From assembly GCA_910575815.1 (NCBI GenBank), contig CAJTFN010000019.1, positions 1-64,000 on the forward strand: a stretch of DNA of 64,000 nucleotides, read 5' to 3'. The notes beneath the pieces are model-generated. The model was not told the origin of the DNA. It did no database searches and saw only the letters and a list, made by a program, of their open reading frames with translations. Every line of letters starts with the position of its first letter. Within the stretch, counting starts at the first letter, position 1. This document shows positions 26,421-33,894 of the stretch, one piece after another. The DNA is from Oscillospiraceae bacterium (GTDB lineage: Bacteria > Bacillota > Clostridia > Oscillospirales > Oscillospiraceae). A program made the translations under genes and the position numbers.

Positions 26421-27770
26421 TTAGAGCTCCGGCAGCTCGCTCAGGTCGATTTCCTCCGGTAGCTGTTCCACAGCCCGGTCCAGGTCCGGGGCCTCCAGCA
26501 CCAGCCGGATGGCCCAGGGAGGCATTTTTACCGACAAAGGCGGCTCGCCCAAAAGGATGAACGCGGTTTCATAGGGCGTTCGCTTCTCCGGGTATACGCC
26601 CATGCCGTCGGTGAAATAGAGCAGTCCGCGAAGGCTGGCGAAAGCTCCCGCCTCCTGGAGCTTGGCCACGTGCTGAAAGACCGGGCGGAAATCCGTGGCG
26701 CTGCCGCCGGTGAGCTGAAAGTTCTCCATATAGGCCCGCAAGTCCTCCAGGTCTTGAATCGCGTCGTCGGCGCGAATCCGGTCGTCGCACTGGAGAATTC
26801 GAATGTTGACCTTCCGGGTAAAGGTCCCGGCGCTGCGCAAAATGGCGTAGGTACAGACCAGAAACTGCCGGACGCGTTCCCCGGAGGTGGACATGGAGGT
26901 ATCGATGGCGATGACGAAATCCTCAATGCGCTTTTCCTCCCGGGTTTCCGGTGGTTCCACCAGGGGCATGTTCCCATAGAGCCGGAGGCCGTAGGAGTAG
27001 AAGCCGTAGTCAAAGGCGTCTCCGTCTACCGCCGCCACTTCCTTCGGCGCGGCGAAGCGCCGGAGAAAGGCCCGGTAGTCCACGTCGTCCCGGACGGCCA
27101 CCCGGACCTGCTCCAGGACGGCCTCGCCGCCGGTTCCCTGATCGGACAGCACCGTTTCCAGGCCCGTCTGGGTCTTGGAGGACAGGTCCTGCCATTTTTG
27201 GTCCTGGCGTTGGCTCTGTTCCTGGTCGTCCTGCTGCTCCGGATCCCAGAGGCCGTGATCGTCCACCAGGAAGGCCCGCTGGAGCTGGGCGGCTTCATAG
27301 GACGGCAGGTCCTGCCGCAGGAGGTGACGGTAGATGCCCTCCGCCGTCAGCACCGGCATGCTCCGCCGGCACTGGCCGTAGAATTTCTGCTTCTGAGGAA
27401 TTGGGCCGCTGTTTAAACAGGGATAGTCCAGCTCGTCCAAAATGCTCTCTACCGCCGTGTCACAGGCCAGATCCCACAGTTCCGGGACCTTTCCGCGCTT
27501 TTTCGCCAGATGCCGGAGCATACAGTGGAGGATGACGTGGAGATAGGCGCGGCAGGGCCACACCCGGCTTCGGAGATAGCGGTCCGCCAGCCAGGGACCG
27601 TCGTAGAACAGCGTCTCCCCGTCGGTGGCCAGGGACAGCGTCACGCCTCCGCCCGGGGCGAAGACCAGGGCGCAGAGGGCCGTGTCCAGATAGGGCAGGC
27701 TCATATACAGCTCGTTCCGGGAGGCGAAGAGGATGTCCCGGCCGATTTCAGCAAAGTCCTTTTGTTCCAT
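26421..27770 (-). CDS. VWA-like/DUF2201-type protein, partner of the MoxR ATPase
   Basis: 449 residues. The N-terminal half resembles the DUF2201 metallopeptidase-like domain with HVILHCMLRH (78-87), which lacks the glutamate of a true HExxH. A Gln-rich linker (DDQEQSQRQDQKWQD) follows. The C-terminal half is a von Willebrand A-like domain with a MIDAS DTSMS and a later FTDGMG. Such proteins pair with MoxR ATPases as metal-dependent adaptors. ATG 27770 gives the expected N-terminus. It lies 14 bases after the LRR-like gene, in the same operon. Confidence 0.85.
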   Translation of the reverse strand: MEQKDFAEIGRDILFASRNELYMSLPYLDTALCALVFAPGGGVTLSLATDGETLFYDGPWLADRYLRSRVWPCRAYLHVILHCMLRHLAKKRGKVPELWDLACDTAVESILDELDYPCLNSGPIPQKQKFYGQCRRSMPVLTAEGIYRHLLRQDLPSYEAAQLQRAFLVDDHGLWDPEQQDDQEQSQRQDQKWQDLSSKTQTGLETVLSDQGTGGEAVLEQVRVAVRDDVDYRAFLRRFAAPKEVAAVDGDAFDYGFYSYGLRLYGNMPLVEPPETREEKRIEDFVIAIDTSMSTSGERVRQFLVCTYAILRSAGTFTRKVNIRILQCDDRIRADDAIQDLEDLRAYMENFQLTGGSATDFRPVFQHVAKLQEAGAFASLRGLLYFTDGMGVYPEKRTPYETAFILLGEPPLSVKMPPWAIRLVLEAPDLDRAVEQLPEEIDLSELPEL

Positions 27771-27784
27771 ACATTGTAGTCCTT

Positions 27785-28756
27785 TTACAGCGCGAAGGAT
27801 TTTTCCCATCCGGCGGGAAAACGCCGGTTTCGCTCCTCCAGCAATACCGCCAGAGCCGCGGTCTTTCCTCGCTCCCGGGCCAGGGCGCAGGCGGCGGCCA
27901 GGGACTCCCGGTCCGGCTGGGTCTCGGCCACGAGAAGGGAGATGGCCTCTTCCTCTTCCAGAAGCAGGGAAAGGGCTTCCCCGGCATGGCTTTGCAGGAA
28001 AGCGCGGTAGCCCGCTGCCGCCGTCTCTCCCAGCTCCACGGGCCAGCGGAGGCGGAACCAGGCCAGCCGGATGGCGGCGGCCTCGTCGTGCTCCATGCCG
28101 AGAAAATCCCGCCAGAGGGTGTCGTACTCCTTGAGAGACAGGCGTTTTTGCCGGAAGCAATGGTGATAGGGATAGCCCGCGCCGGAAATGAAATAGTCAA
28201 AGTGATGGGCGGAGATGTTCTCCTCGTAGAGTTCCACAAACTCTGGAAACAACAGCCGGAAGACGGAGCCGTCCGTCTCGGTGACGGTCACGTCCAGCTC
28301 CCGGTATAGCTCTCCGGCCAGGTACGCCAGGGAAGGCCCCTGCTCCGGCTCCGTCCGGGTGAGAAAGAAGGTATCCAGAAGACGGCAGTTCATCAAGGCC
28401 CCGCTGCCCCAATGGGTTACGCCGTCATGGAGGCGCAGGGTTTTCAGGGCAGAGCAGTTCAAAAACGCGTAATTTCCCACTCGCTCCAGCGATGCGGGCA
28501 GCGTCAGCTCCTCCATCCGGCGGTTGTCCCACTCTCTCTGGCCGGGGACGCCGCAGGTGATCGTCAGGCGTTCCCCCTCGATCTCCCGGCCTTCCGGAGC
28601 CAGGGCGTGGTTGTCCAGCGCCGTCACCGGCAGGCCGAAAAGCCGGTCCGGCAGCACCGCCCGCGCGTCGCAGGTTTCCGCCCGAAGGAGGACGACGCCG
28701 CCCTCCTCCCGGCGAAGGGTCAACCGCCAATTGCTCATGCCGCTGATGGTTTCCAT
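27785..28756 (-). CDS. Leucine-rich-repeat-like (BspA-type) protein
   Basis: 323 residues. The segment MEELTLPASLERVGNYAFLNCSALKTLRL (~80-110) shows the BspA/LRR_5 pattern (TLPxSLxxIGxxAFxNCxxLxxxxL), with about two repeats. The C-terminal ~130 residues are helical with ankyrin-like spacing (AAACALARERGKTAALAVLL). No signal peptide is seen, so it is cytoplasmic, unlike secreted BspA proteins. As first gene of the VWA/MoxR operon it may be the substrate-recognition part; that is inference. ATG 28756 is assumed; ATG 28738 is an alternative. Confidence 0.75.
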   Translation of the reverse strand: METISGMSNWRLTLRREEGGVVLLRAETCDARAVLPDRLFGLPVTALDNHALAPEGREIEGERLTITCGVPGQREWDNRRMEELTLPASLERVGNYAFLNCSALKTLRLHDGVTHWGSGALMNCRLLDTFFLTRTEPEQGPSLAYLAGELYRELDVTVTETDGSVFRLLFPEFVELYEENISAHHFDYFISGAGYPYHHCFRQKRLSLKEYDTLWRDFLGMEHDEAAAIRLAWFRLRWPVELGETAAAGYRAFLQSHAGEALSLLLEEEEAISLLVAETQPDRESLAAACALARERGKTAALAVLLEERNRRFPAGWEKSFAL

Positions 28757-28901
28757 GCCATACCCCCGTGAAAATCAGGAATGAGAGCCGCCTCCCAGAT
28801 GAACGGCAGAGAAGGCCCCGGATCCGCGCCGGCGTTCAGCGCATGTTCAAACAGGGCCTGCTATAGGGCGCCGATGAGAATTCTCAATAAGCTTCTCCTC
28901 C

Positions 28902-28930
28902 ATTATCCATGATCTGCTCTCCGTTGTCAA
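28902..28930 (-). promoter_or_regulatory. Promoter of the LRR-VWA-MoxR operon
   Basis: On the minus strand TTGACA (28930-28925) and GATAAT (28907-28902) are 17 bases apart, 146 bases before the first gene. It is divergent from the GntR promoter 40 bases away. Confidence 0.65.
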
Positions 28931-28943
28931 TTATCCATCCCTA

Positions 28944-28966
28944 CCGGGGAAAAAATTTTTCCCCGG
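28944..28966. promoter_or_regulatory. A/T-cored dyad between divergent promoters
   Basis: CCGGGGAAAAA and TTTTTCCCCGG form an almost perfect dyad immediately upstream of the -35 of the GntR operon. The A/T centre and location suggest a protein site rather than a terminator. Confidence 0.4.
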
Positions 28967-28969
28967 GTC

Positions 28970-28997
28970 TTGACAAACTGTTTATTCTGTGTATACT
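28970..28997 (+). promoter_or_regulatory. Sigma-A promoter of the GntR-ABC operon
   Basis: TTGACA (28970-28975) and TATACT (28992-28997) with a 16-base spacer. Confidence 0.8.
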
Positions 28998-29010
28998 GTA
29001 TATTAACAGT
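28995..29010. promoter_or_regulatory. Probable GntR operator
   Basis: ACTGT-N6-ACAGT overlaps the -10 box, a typical place for autorepression by a YtrA-type GntR regulator, whose gene follows 17 bases later. Confidence 0.6.
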
Positions 29011-29027
29011 GAAACGGAGGGCCATCC

Positions 29028-29408
29028 ATGGAAATCATCATCCGCAACACCGTCAACCAGCCCATCTATGAGCAGATCTACTCCCAGCTCAAGGCCCAGA
29101 TCATCGCCGGGGTGCTGACGCCGGGGGATGCTCTGCCCTCCATCCGGGCCTTGGCAAAAGACCTGAAAATATCCGTCATCACCACCAAGCGGGCCTATGA
29201 CGAGCTGGAGGCCGAGGGCTTCCTGTACACCGTGGCCGGAAAGGGCTGCTTTGTGGCGGAGAAAAATCTGGACCTGATTCGGGAGCAGCAGCTCCGGGAG
29301 CTGGAAAACCACCTGACCGCCGCCGTGGAACTGGCGAGGAGCTGCGGGCTGACGGTGGAGGAGCTGACCGGCATGCTGCGCATCCTACTGGAGGAGGAAC
29401 ACGTATGA
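29028..29408 (+). CDS. GntR-family regulator, YtrA type
   Basis: 126 residues: a winged-helix DNA-binding domain (PIYEQIYSQLKAQIIAGVLTPG, then LPSIRALAKDLKISVITTKRAYDELEAEGFL) and only a short helical tail for dimerisation, with no ligand domain. YtrA-type regulators usually repress the ABC exporter operon they head, and are relieved by cell-envelope stress. The ATG follows CGGAGGG, and its stop overlaps the next ATG (ATGA). Confidence 0.93.
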   Translation: MEIIIRNTVNQPIYEQIYSQLKAQIIAGVLTPGDALPSIRALAKDLKISVITTKRAYDELEAEGFLYTVAGKGCFVAEKNLDLIREQQLRELENHLTAAVELARSCGLTVEELTGMLRILLEEEHV

Positions 29409-30253
29409 ACGCGATTGAATTGACCCATGTGCACAAGTCCTTTGGCGAGTTTGCCATTCAGGACTTGAATCTTATCGTGCCCAGCGGCACCATCTGCGGC
29501 CTGGTGGGGGAGAACGGCGCGGGCAAATCCACCACCATTCGCCTGCTGATGAACGCCCTCCGCCCTGACGGCGGGACCGCCAGGGTTTTGGGGGTGGATG
29601 CGTCCTCCCCGGAGTTCCGGGCCGTGAAGGAGGACGTGGGCGTCGTTTTGGACGAGGCGTATTACCCGGAAACCCTTACCGTCGGCCAGGTGGGGAAGGT
29701 GATGGCGGGGACCTACAAGCGCTGGGACCAGGGGACCTACGACGGCTACCTCCGCCGCTTCGACCTGCCGGGGAAGAAGCCCTTTAAGGACTTTTCCCGG
29801 GGCATGAAGATGAAGCTGGCCATCGCCGTGGCCCTGAGCCACCAGCCAAAGCTGCTGATTCTGGACGAGGCGACCTCCGGCCTGGACCCCATCGTCCGGG
29901 ACGAGGTGCTGGAGATTTTCAACGAGTTCACCCGGGAGGAGGACCACTCCATTTTGATCTCCTCCCATATCCTCAGCGATTTGGAGAAGCTCTGTGATTA
30001 CATTGCCTTCCTGCACAGGGGGCGGCTCCTCTTTTGCAACGAGAAGGACCAGCTTCTGGAGACCTACGGCGTCTTTGCCGGGACGGCAGAGCAGCTGGAA
30101 AGCCTCCGGGAGGAGGCCGTCCTGGGCCGGGAGGCCAGCGGCTACGGCGGGGTCCGGGCCCTGGTCCGGCGGGAGGAGGTCCCGGCGGGCCTGGAGCTGG
30201 AGCGGGCGACGGTGGAGGATATCATCCTCTTTATGGTGAAAGGAGCGAAATGA
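29405..30253 (+). CDS. ABC transporter ATP-binding protein
   Basis: 282 residues: Walker A GENGAGKS, the Q-loop region, a variant ABC signature FSRGMKMKL (S-R-G-M instead of LSGGQ, common in this subfamily) and Walker B LLILDEATSGLD. It energises the membrane protein encoded next (4-base overlap). The subfamily is usually an exporter of peptides, antibiotics or lipid-like compounds; the substrate is unknown. Confidence 0.93.
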   Translation: MNAIELTHVHKSFGEFAIQDLNLIVPSGTICGLVGENGAGKSTTIRLLMNALRPDGGTARVLGVDASSPEFRAVKEDVGVVLDEAYYPETLTVGQVGKVMAGTYKRWDQGTYDGYLRRFDLPGKKPFKDFSRGMKMKLAIAVALSHQPKLLILDEATSGLDPIVRDEVLEIFNEFTREEDHSILISSHILSDLEKLCDYIAFLHRGRLLFCNEKDQLLETYGVFAGTAEQLESLREEAVLGREASGYGGVRALVRREEVPAGLELERATVEDIILFMVKGAK

Positions 30254-30840
30254 TGAAAGCGCTGGTACAGAAGGATTTCTATGTGATCTGGAAGCAGATG
30301 AGAATTTATGTCCTGGTGTTGGTGCTGCTGTCCATGGTGAACAGTGCGTTCAATATGGTGTTCCTGGTGGTCTGGTGCTCCATGCTGCCCTATACGGCCA
30401 TAGCCTATGACGAGCGGAGCCATTGGAATCAGCTGGCGGCCATGATGCCCTATTCCAAGCGGGATATCGTGCTGAGCAAGTACGTGCTGGGCTGGATTTG
30501 CATGGCGGCGGTGGGGGTGTTCTGCCTGGCGGTGCAGGCGGCGGTGGGGATTGTTTCGGGAAGCGCGCCCAGTGTTCCCACCCTGCTGGCGAGCCTTTGC
30601 GTGGGAATCATCTCCCTGGATATCACCTTACCGGCGGTGCTGCGCTTCGGCGTGGAGAGGGGAAGGATGATTTTCATGGTGTTGATCTTCGGCGTGATGA
30701 TCTCCATAGGGGTTCTTGTGGACATGGTGGATGAACTCCCCAGCCTGTCCGTTCCCCTGGCGGTGCTGCTTCCCCTAGGGGCGGCGGTGGGAACGGCGCT
30801 TTCCATCCCGCTGTCCATGAAGCTCTACAAGGAGAATTGA
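30250..30840 (+). CDS. ABC-2 type permease
   Basis: 196 residues with about six membrane spans and no soluble domain, starting MMKALVQKDFYVIWKQM, typical of the small ABC-2 permeases in GntR-linked operons. Two ATGs (30250 and 30253) overlap the stop of the ATPase gene, and AAAGGAG is upstream. It forms the membrane part of the transporter with the preceding ATPase, presumably as a homodimer. Confidence 0.88.
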   Translation: MMKALVQKDFYVIWKQMRIYVLVLVLLSMVNSAFNMVFLVVWCSMLPYTAIAYDERSHWNQLAAMMPYSKRDIVLSKYVLGWICMAAVGVFCLAVQAAVGIVSGSAPSVPTLLASLCVGIISLDITLPAVLRFGVERGRMIFMVLIFGVMISIGVLVDMVDELPSLSVPLAVLLPLGAAVGTALSIPLSMKLYKEN

Positions 30841-30855
30841 AAGGAGAGGTACGCA

Positions 30856-30945
30856 ATGCCCCATGTACCAAATAATCTGCTGCTGCTTCTCCTGCTGCTG
30901 CCGCTGCTGGACCGGCTCTGGAAACTGTGGAGGGACCGAAAGTAA
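30856..30945 (+). CDS. 29-residue hydrophobic small protein
   Basis: A short frame with an excellent site (AAAGGAGAGG, then ATG 30856) encodes a run of eight leucines, then PLLDRLWKLWRDRK. It would make one membrane helix with a basic, Trp-containing cytoplasmic end. Its TAA is directly followed by the ATG of the next gene, so it is embedded in the operon and translationally linked. It may be a small subunit or regulator of the ABC transporter; no family is recognised. Confidence 0.7.
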   Translation: MPHVPNNLLLLLLLLPLLDRLWKLWRDRK

Positions 30946-31164
30946 ATGAAGAACACAAAACGCTGTCCCGTCTGCGGCTCCGCGGACGTCATCCGGGTTC
31001 CGGACGATGCCCACCGCTACCTTGCGAACAGCATCTGCATTACGGGAAGGCTGACCGTGAAGCGGATTCCCGTGGCCCGCTATGTCTGCCATGACTGCGG
31101 ATACCTGGAGAACTGGGTGGAGAACCAGCACGAGCGGGATATGATCAAGCGGACTTGGGGGTGA
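30946..31164 (+). CDS. Zinc-ribbon protein
   Basis: 72 residues with two Cys pairs (CPVCGS near residue 7 and CHDCGY near 48), the usual zinc-ribbon layout for nucleic-acid or protein binding. It starts right after the small protein stop codon and so ends the GntR-ABC operon. The role is unknown. Confidence 0.8.
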   Translation: MKNTKRCPVCGSADVIRVPDDAHRYLANSICITGRLTVKRIPVARYVCHDCGYLENWVENQHERDMIKRTWG

Positions 31165-31215
31165 ATTCGGACGCACGGGCCCGCCTCTCGCAAACAAAAA
31201 CCATTCATAGAAGAG

Positions 31216-31250
31216 TCAAAACCTCCGGCTTAGCCGGAGGTTTTGATTTT
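31216..31250. terminator. Bidirectional terminator
   Basis: TCAAAACCTCCGGCT pairs with GCCGGAGGTTTTGA; T-runs flank on both strands. It separates the GntR operon from the convergent ferritin-like gene. Confidence 0.85.
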
Positions 31251-31257
31251 CTTTCCA

Positions 31258-31941
31258 TTATGTGCTTTGCAGGCTCCGCTGGAGCAGCCGCATGAGCTCC
31301 TCCGCGTGGGCGTAAGACTGCTTGCTCAAGTCCTCGAAGAGCTTTGCAAGGCAGGGATCGATGGAGTCCTCGGCGGAGCGGGCGTAGTTAAAGCCGCTGC
31401 ACGCCGCGCTGTGGTAGCGCTCCCGAAGGGCGGGACACCAGCGGCCTACGTAAATGCGTTCACTGCTGACGCTGGGGCGGTAACTCCGGCCGGTGATGAG
31501 GTAATAGGCCGCCATCAGCCGCCGGGACTGGTCCTGGAGGTCTGAGGCGATGTCCCGTAACGACTGCCGGGCCCAGGAGGGCGCCTGCCGGACCAGGGCC
31601 AGGAAATAGCGCCGGTCCGACAGGGCTGCTTCCATGTAGCCGGTGAGAACCTCCAGCATCTCCGCCGCCTCGGTACCCATGCAGCAGGGATTGCGCTCCG
31701 CCCCGGGGAGCTGGCTCTCCTGCCGGAGGCTCAGGCTGTTGTTTGCCGGGACGGGGACGGCGGGGGACTCCGGCGCAGGGGCGATGGCCGGCGATGAAGG
31801 CGTCGGCGCTGCTGTGGGGGGTGAGGTCTCCGACCGTATCGCCATGTCGGGATAGGGCTCCAAATCCGGGGCCACCCGCTGCCAGAGGCGGTCATACTGG
31901 CGAAAATCGTAGACTTCCGGGGTTTGGGTTGTGTGTTCCAT
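31258..31941 (-). CDS. Ferritin-like helical protein
   Basis: 227 residues. After a Pro/Ala-rich linker (~50-75), the C-terminal ~140 residues form a helical bundle of the ferritin-like kind (MLEVLTGYMEAALSDRRYFLALVRQAP; later SYAHAEELMRLLQRSL), with Glu and His placed as in di-iron or coat-associated ferritin-like proteins. The metal-binding set is not clearly complete. GGAGGG precedes ATG 31941. A role in iron/oxygen defence or in the spore coat is possible. Confidence 0.65.
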   Translation of the reverse strand: MEHTTQTPEVYDFRQYDRLWQRVAPDLEPYPDMAIRSETSPPTAAPTPSSPAIAPAPESPAVPVPANNSLSLRQESQLPGAERNPCCMGTEAAEMLEVLTGYMEAALSDRRYFLALVRQAPSWARQSLRDIASDLQDQSRRLMAAYYLITGRSYRPSVSSERIYVGRWCPALRERYHSAACSGFNYARSAEDSIDPCLAKLFEDLSKQSYAHAEELMRLLQRSLQST

Positions 31942-32061
31942 GAGGGGTCCCTCCTTTTTCTCCCAGTGTATGCGGAAGGAAAAAAATCGGTTACAGTTGC
32001 ACTTGCAACAGATAAGTGGGGCGGGTTTGGGTAAAATAGAGAGGAAAATCCAGAACGCGCA

Positions 32062-32090
32062 TTGCATTTTTTTGTCGTGTCTGGTAAAAT
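32062..32090 (+). promoter_or_regulatory. Promoter of sufCB
   Basis: TTGCAT (32062-32067) and TAAAAT (32085-32090), 17-base spacer, preceded by TGG (weakly extended -10). Confidence 0.7.
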
Positions 32091-32130
32091 GCAGTCGGAC
32101 ACAGCATCACCGATCAAAGGAGGATTTCCC

Positions 32131-32871
32131 ATGCTGGAACTGCGGCATCTCAGCTACGCCGTCCGGGAGGACGGAGGCGAGCTGGGTATTTTGAACGATA
32201 TTTCCCTTACCGTCGGCGACGGGCGGCTGGTGGTGTTCACCGGCCCCAACGGCGGCGGAAAAACCACTCTGGCCAAGAGCATCATGGGTCTGGTGAAACC
32301 CACCGCCGGGCAAATACTCTGGAACGGGCAGGATATTACGGCGATGGGCATCACGGACCGGGCTAAGCTTGGCATCAGCTACGGCTTCCAGCAGCCTCCC
32401 CGGTTCAAGGGCCTGACGGTCCGTGACCTGCTGACTCTGGCCAGCGGAGACGAGAAACTCTCCAAGGACCGCTGCTGCCAGTACCTCACCCGGGTGGGCC
32501 TCTGCGCCAACGACTATCTGGACCGGGAGGTGGACGCCTCTCTCTCCGGCGGCGAGGTGAAGCGCATTGAAATCGCCAGTATCCTGGCCCGGAACGCCGC
32601 GCTGATGATTTTTGACGAGCCGGAGGCGGGCATTGACCTGTGGTCCTTCGCCCGGCTGACGGAGACCTTCGAGCAGCTCCATGCCGCCGGCGGGGCCACC
32701 ATGATTATTATCTCCCACCAGGAGCGCATCATTTCCCTGGCGGACGAGGTCATCGTGGTGGGGGACGGACGGCTTCGCCACCGGGGGACCCCGGAGGCGA
32801 TTCTGCCCCGGATTTTGGCGGACACCCTGGCTGGGTGCCCGGTACTGACAAAGGAGGCGATGGCCCAATGA
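32131..32871 (+). CDS. sufC: Fe-S cluster assembly ATPase SufC
   Basis: 246 residues. Walker A GPNGGGKT, the signature SLSGGEVKRIEIA and Walker B LMIFDEPEAGID match SufC, an ABC-type ATPase that works with SufB (and SufD when present) to build Fe-S clusters on the cytosolic scaffold. ATG 32131 follows AAAGGAGG. The stop overlaps the ATG of the SufB-like gene. Confidence 0.93.
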   Translation: MLELRHLSYAVREDGGELGILNDISLTVGDGRLVVFTGPNGGGKTTLAKSIMGLVKPTAGQILWNGQDITAMGITDRAKLGISYGFQQPPRFKGLTVRDLLTLASGDEKLSKDRCCQYLTRVGLCANDYLDREVDASLSGGEVKRIEIASILARNAALMIFDEPEAGIDLWSFARLTETFEQLHAAGGATMIIISHQERIISLADEVIVVGDGRLRHRGTPEAILPRILADTLAGCPVLTKEAMAQ

Positions 32872-33791
32872 TGGACACGGCAATTGACCGCGGTCTGCTG
32901 GAAAAGATCGCGGATCTCATCGGCAAGCCCGTGGGGGCCTTTAATATTCGCAAGGACTCCGGCTGCGACGGCCGCCAGTCCACGGAGCATATTGAGATTA
33001 CCCCGAAGGAGGACAAGCCCGGCATTGATATCCGCGTCAAGCCCGGCACAGTGGGGGAGACCTGTTATATTCCCGTTATCATCACGAAGTCCGGACTTCG
33101 GGAGATGGTCTACAACGACTTCTTCATCGGCGAGGGCTGCGATGTGAACATCGTGGCGGGCTGCGGGATTCACAACTGCGGCGGGGAGGAGTCCCGCCAC
33201 GACGGTGTACACACCTTCTATGTGGGCAAGGGCTCCCGGGTTACCTATACTGAAAAGCACTATGGCGAGGGAGACGGCACCGGCGGCCGGATTATGAATC
33301 CGGAGACCGTGGTCTATCTGGAGGAGGGGGCCTCCATCCAGATGGAAACCGTTCAGATTCGCGGGATTGACTCCACCAAGCGCTCCACGAAGATCGTCTG
33401 CGGCAAGGGCGCCGAGGCCGTGGTGACAGAGCGGCTGCTGACCCACGGGGAGCAGCGGGCGGAGAGCGACATGGAGATCGTTCTGGAGGGAGAGGACTCC
33501 AAGGGGCGGGTGATCTCCCGCTCTGTGGCCCAGGATCGTTCCGAGCAGGTGTTTTACCCCCGGATGGTGGGCAACGCGCCCTGCTTCGGCCATGTCCAGT
33601 GCGATTCCATTATTATGGGAGAGGCCAAGATCAAGTCCATTCCCGCCATTACCGCCAACTGCACCGAGGCGCAGCTGGTTCACGAGGCGGCCATCGGTAA
33701 GATCGCCGGGGACCAGCTTTTGAAGCTGGAGACCTTGGGACTGACCGAGGAGGAGGCCGAGGACTGCATCCTCAAGGGCTTCCTGGCGTAA
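32868..33791 (+). CDS. sufB: SufB/SufD-like Fe-S scaffold protein
   Basis: 307 residues of the right-handed beta-helix SufBD family, shorter than classical SufB (~470). Cysteines cluster in VNIVAGCGIHNCGG, and the family C-terminal pattern is present (DRSEQVFYPRMVG, then EAQLVHEAAIGKIAGDQLLKLETLGLTEEEAE). With only SufC beside it, this is a two-gene 'minimal SUF' of the kind known from archaea and Clostridia; SufD, SufS and SufU are not in the window. MMD at 32868 is the start. Confidence 0.92.
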   Translation: MMDTAIDRGLLEKIADLIGKPVGAFNIRKDSGCDGRQSTEHIEITPKEDKPGIDIRVKPGTVGETCYIPVIITKSGLREMVYNDFFIGEGCDVNIVAGCGIHNCGGEESRHDGVHTFYVGKGSRVTYTEKHYGEGDGTGGRIMNPETVVYLEEGASIQMETVQIRGIDSTKRSTKIVCGKGAEAVVTERLLTHGEQRAESDMEIVLEGEDSKGRVISRSVAQDRSEQVFYPRMVGNAPCFGHVQCDSIIMGEAKIKSIPAITANCTEAQLVHEAAIGKIAGDQLLKLETLGLTEEEAEDCILKGFLA

Positions 33792-33812
33792 GGCTGTTCG
33801 TTTTGCGGAATT

Positions 33813-33848
33813 TGGGGACCCTGAACGGTTTTGCCGTTTGGGGTCCCT
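33813..33848 (+). terminator. Terminator after sufB
   Basis: GGGGACCCTGAACGG pairs with CCGTTTGGGGTCCC; TGTGCGTTTTT follows. Confidence 0.8.
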
Positions 33849-33894
33849 GTGCGTTTTTGGGGGGCTTTTGCCGGGTGAAGGGGGAGACTTGGGG

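Noticed and set aside
28944-28966. Dyad considered as an intrinsic terminator
   Set aside because: The T-run is inside the dyad centre, not after a GC stem, and it lies directly between two divergent promoters.
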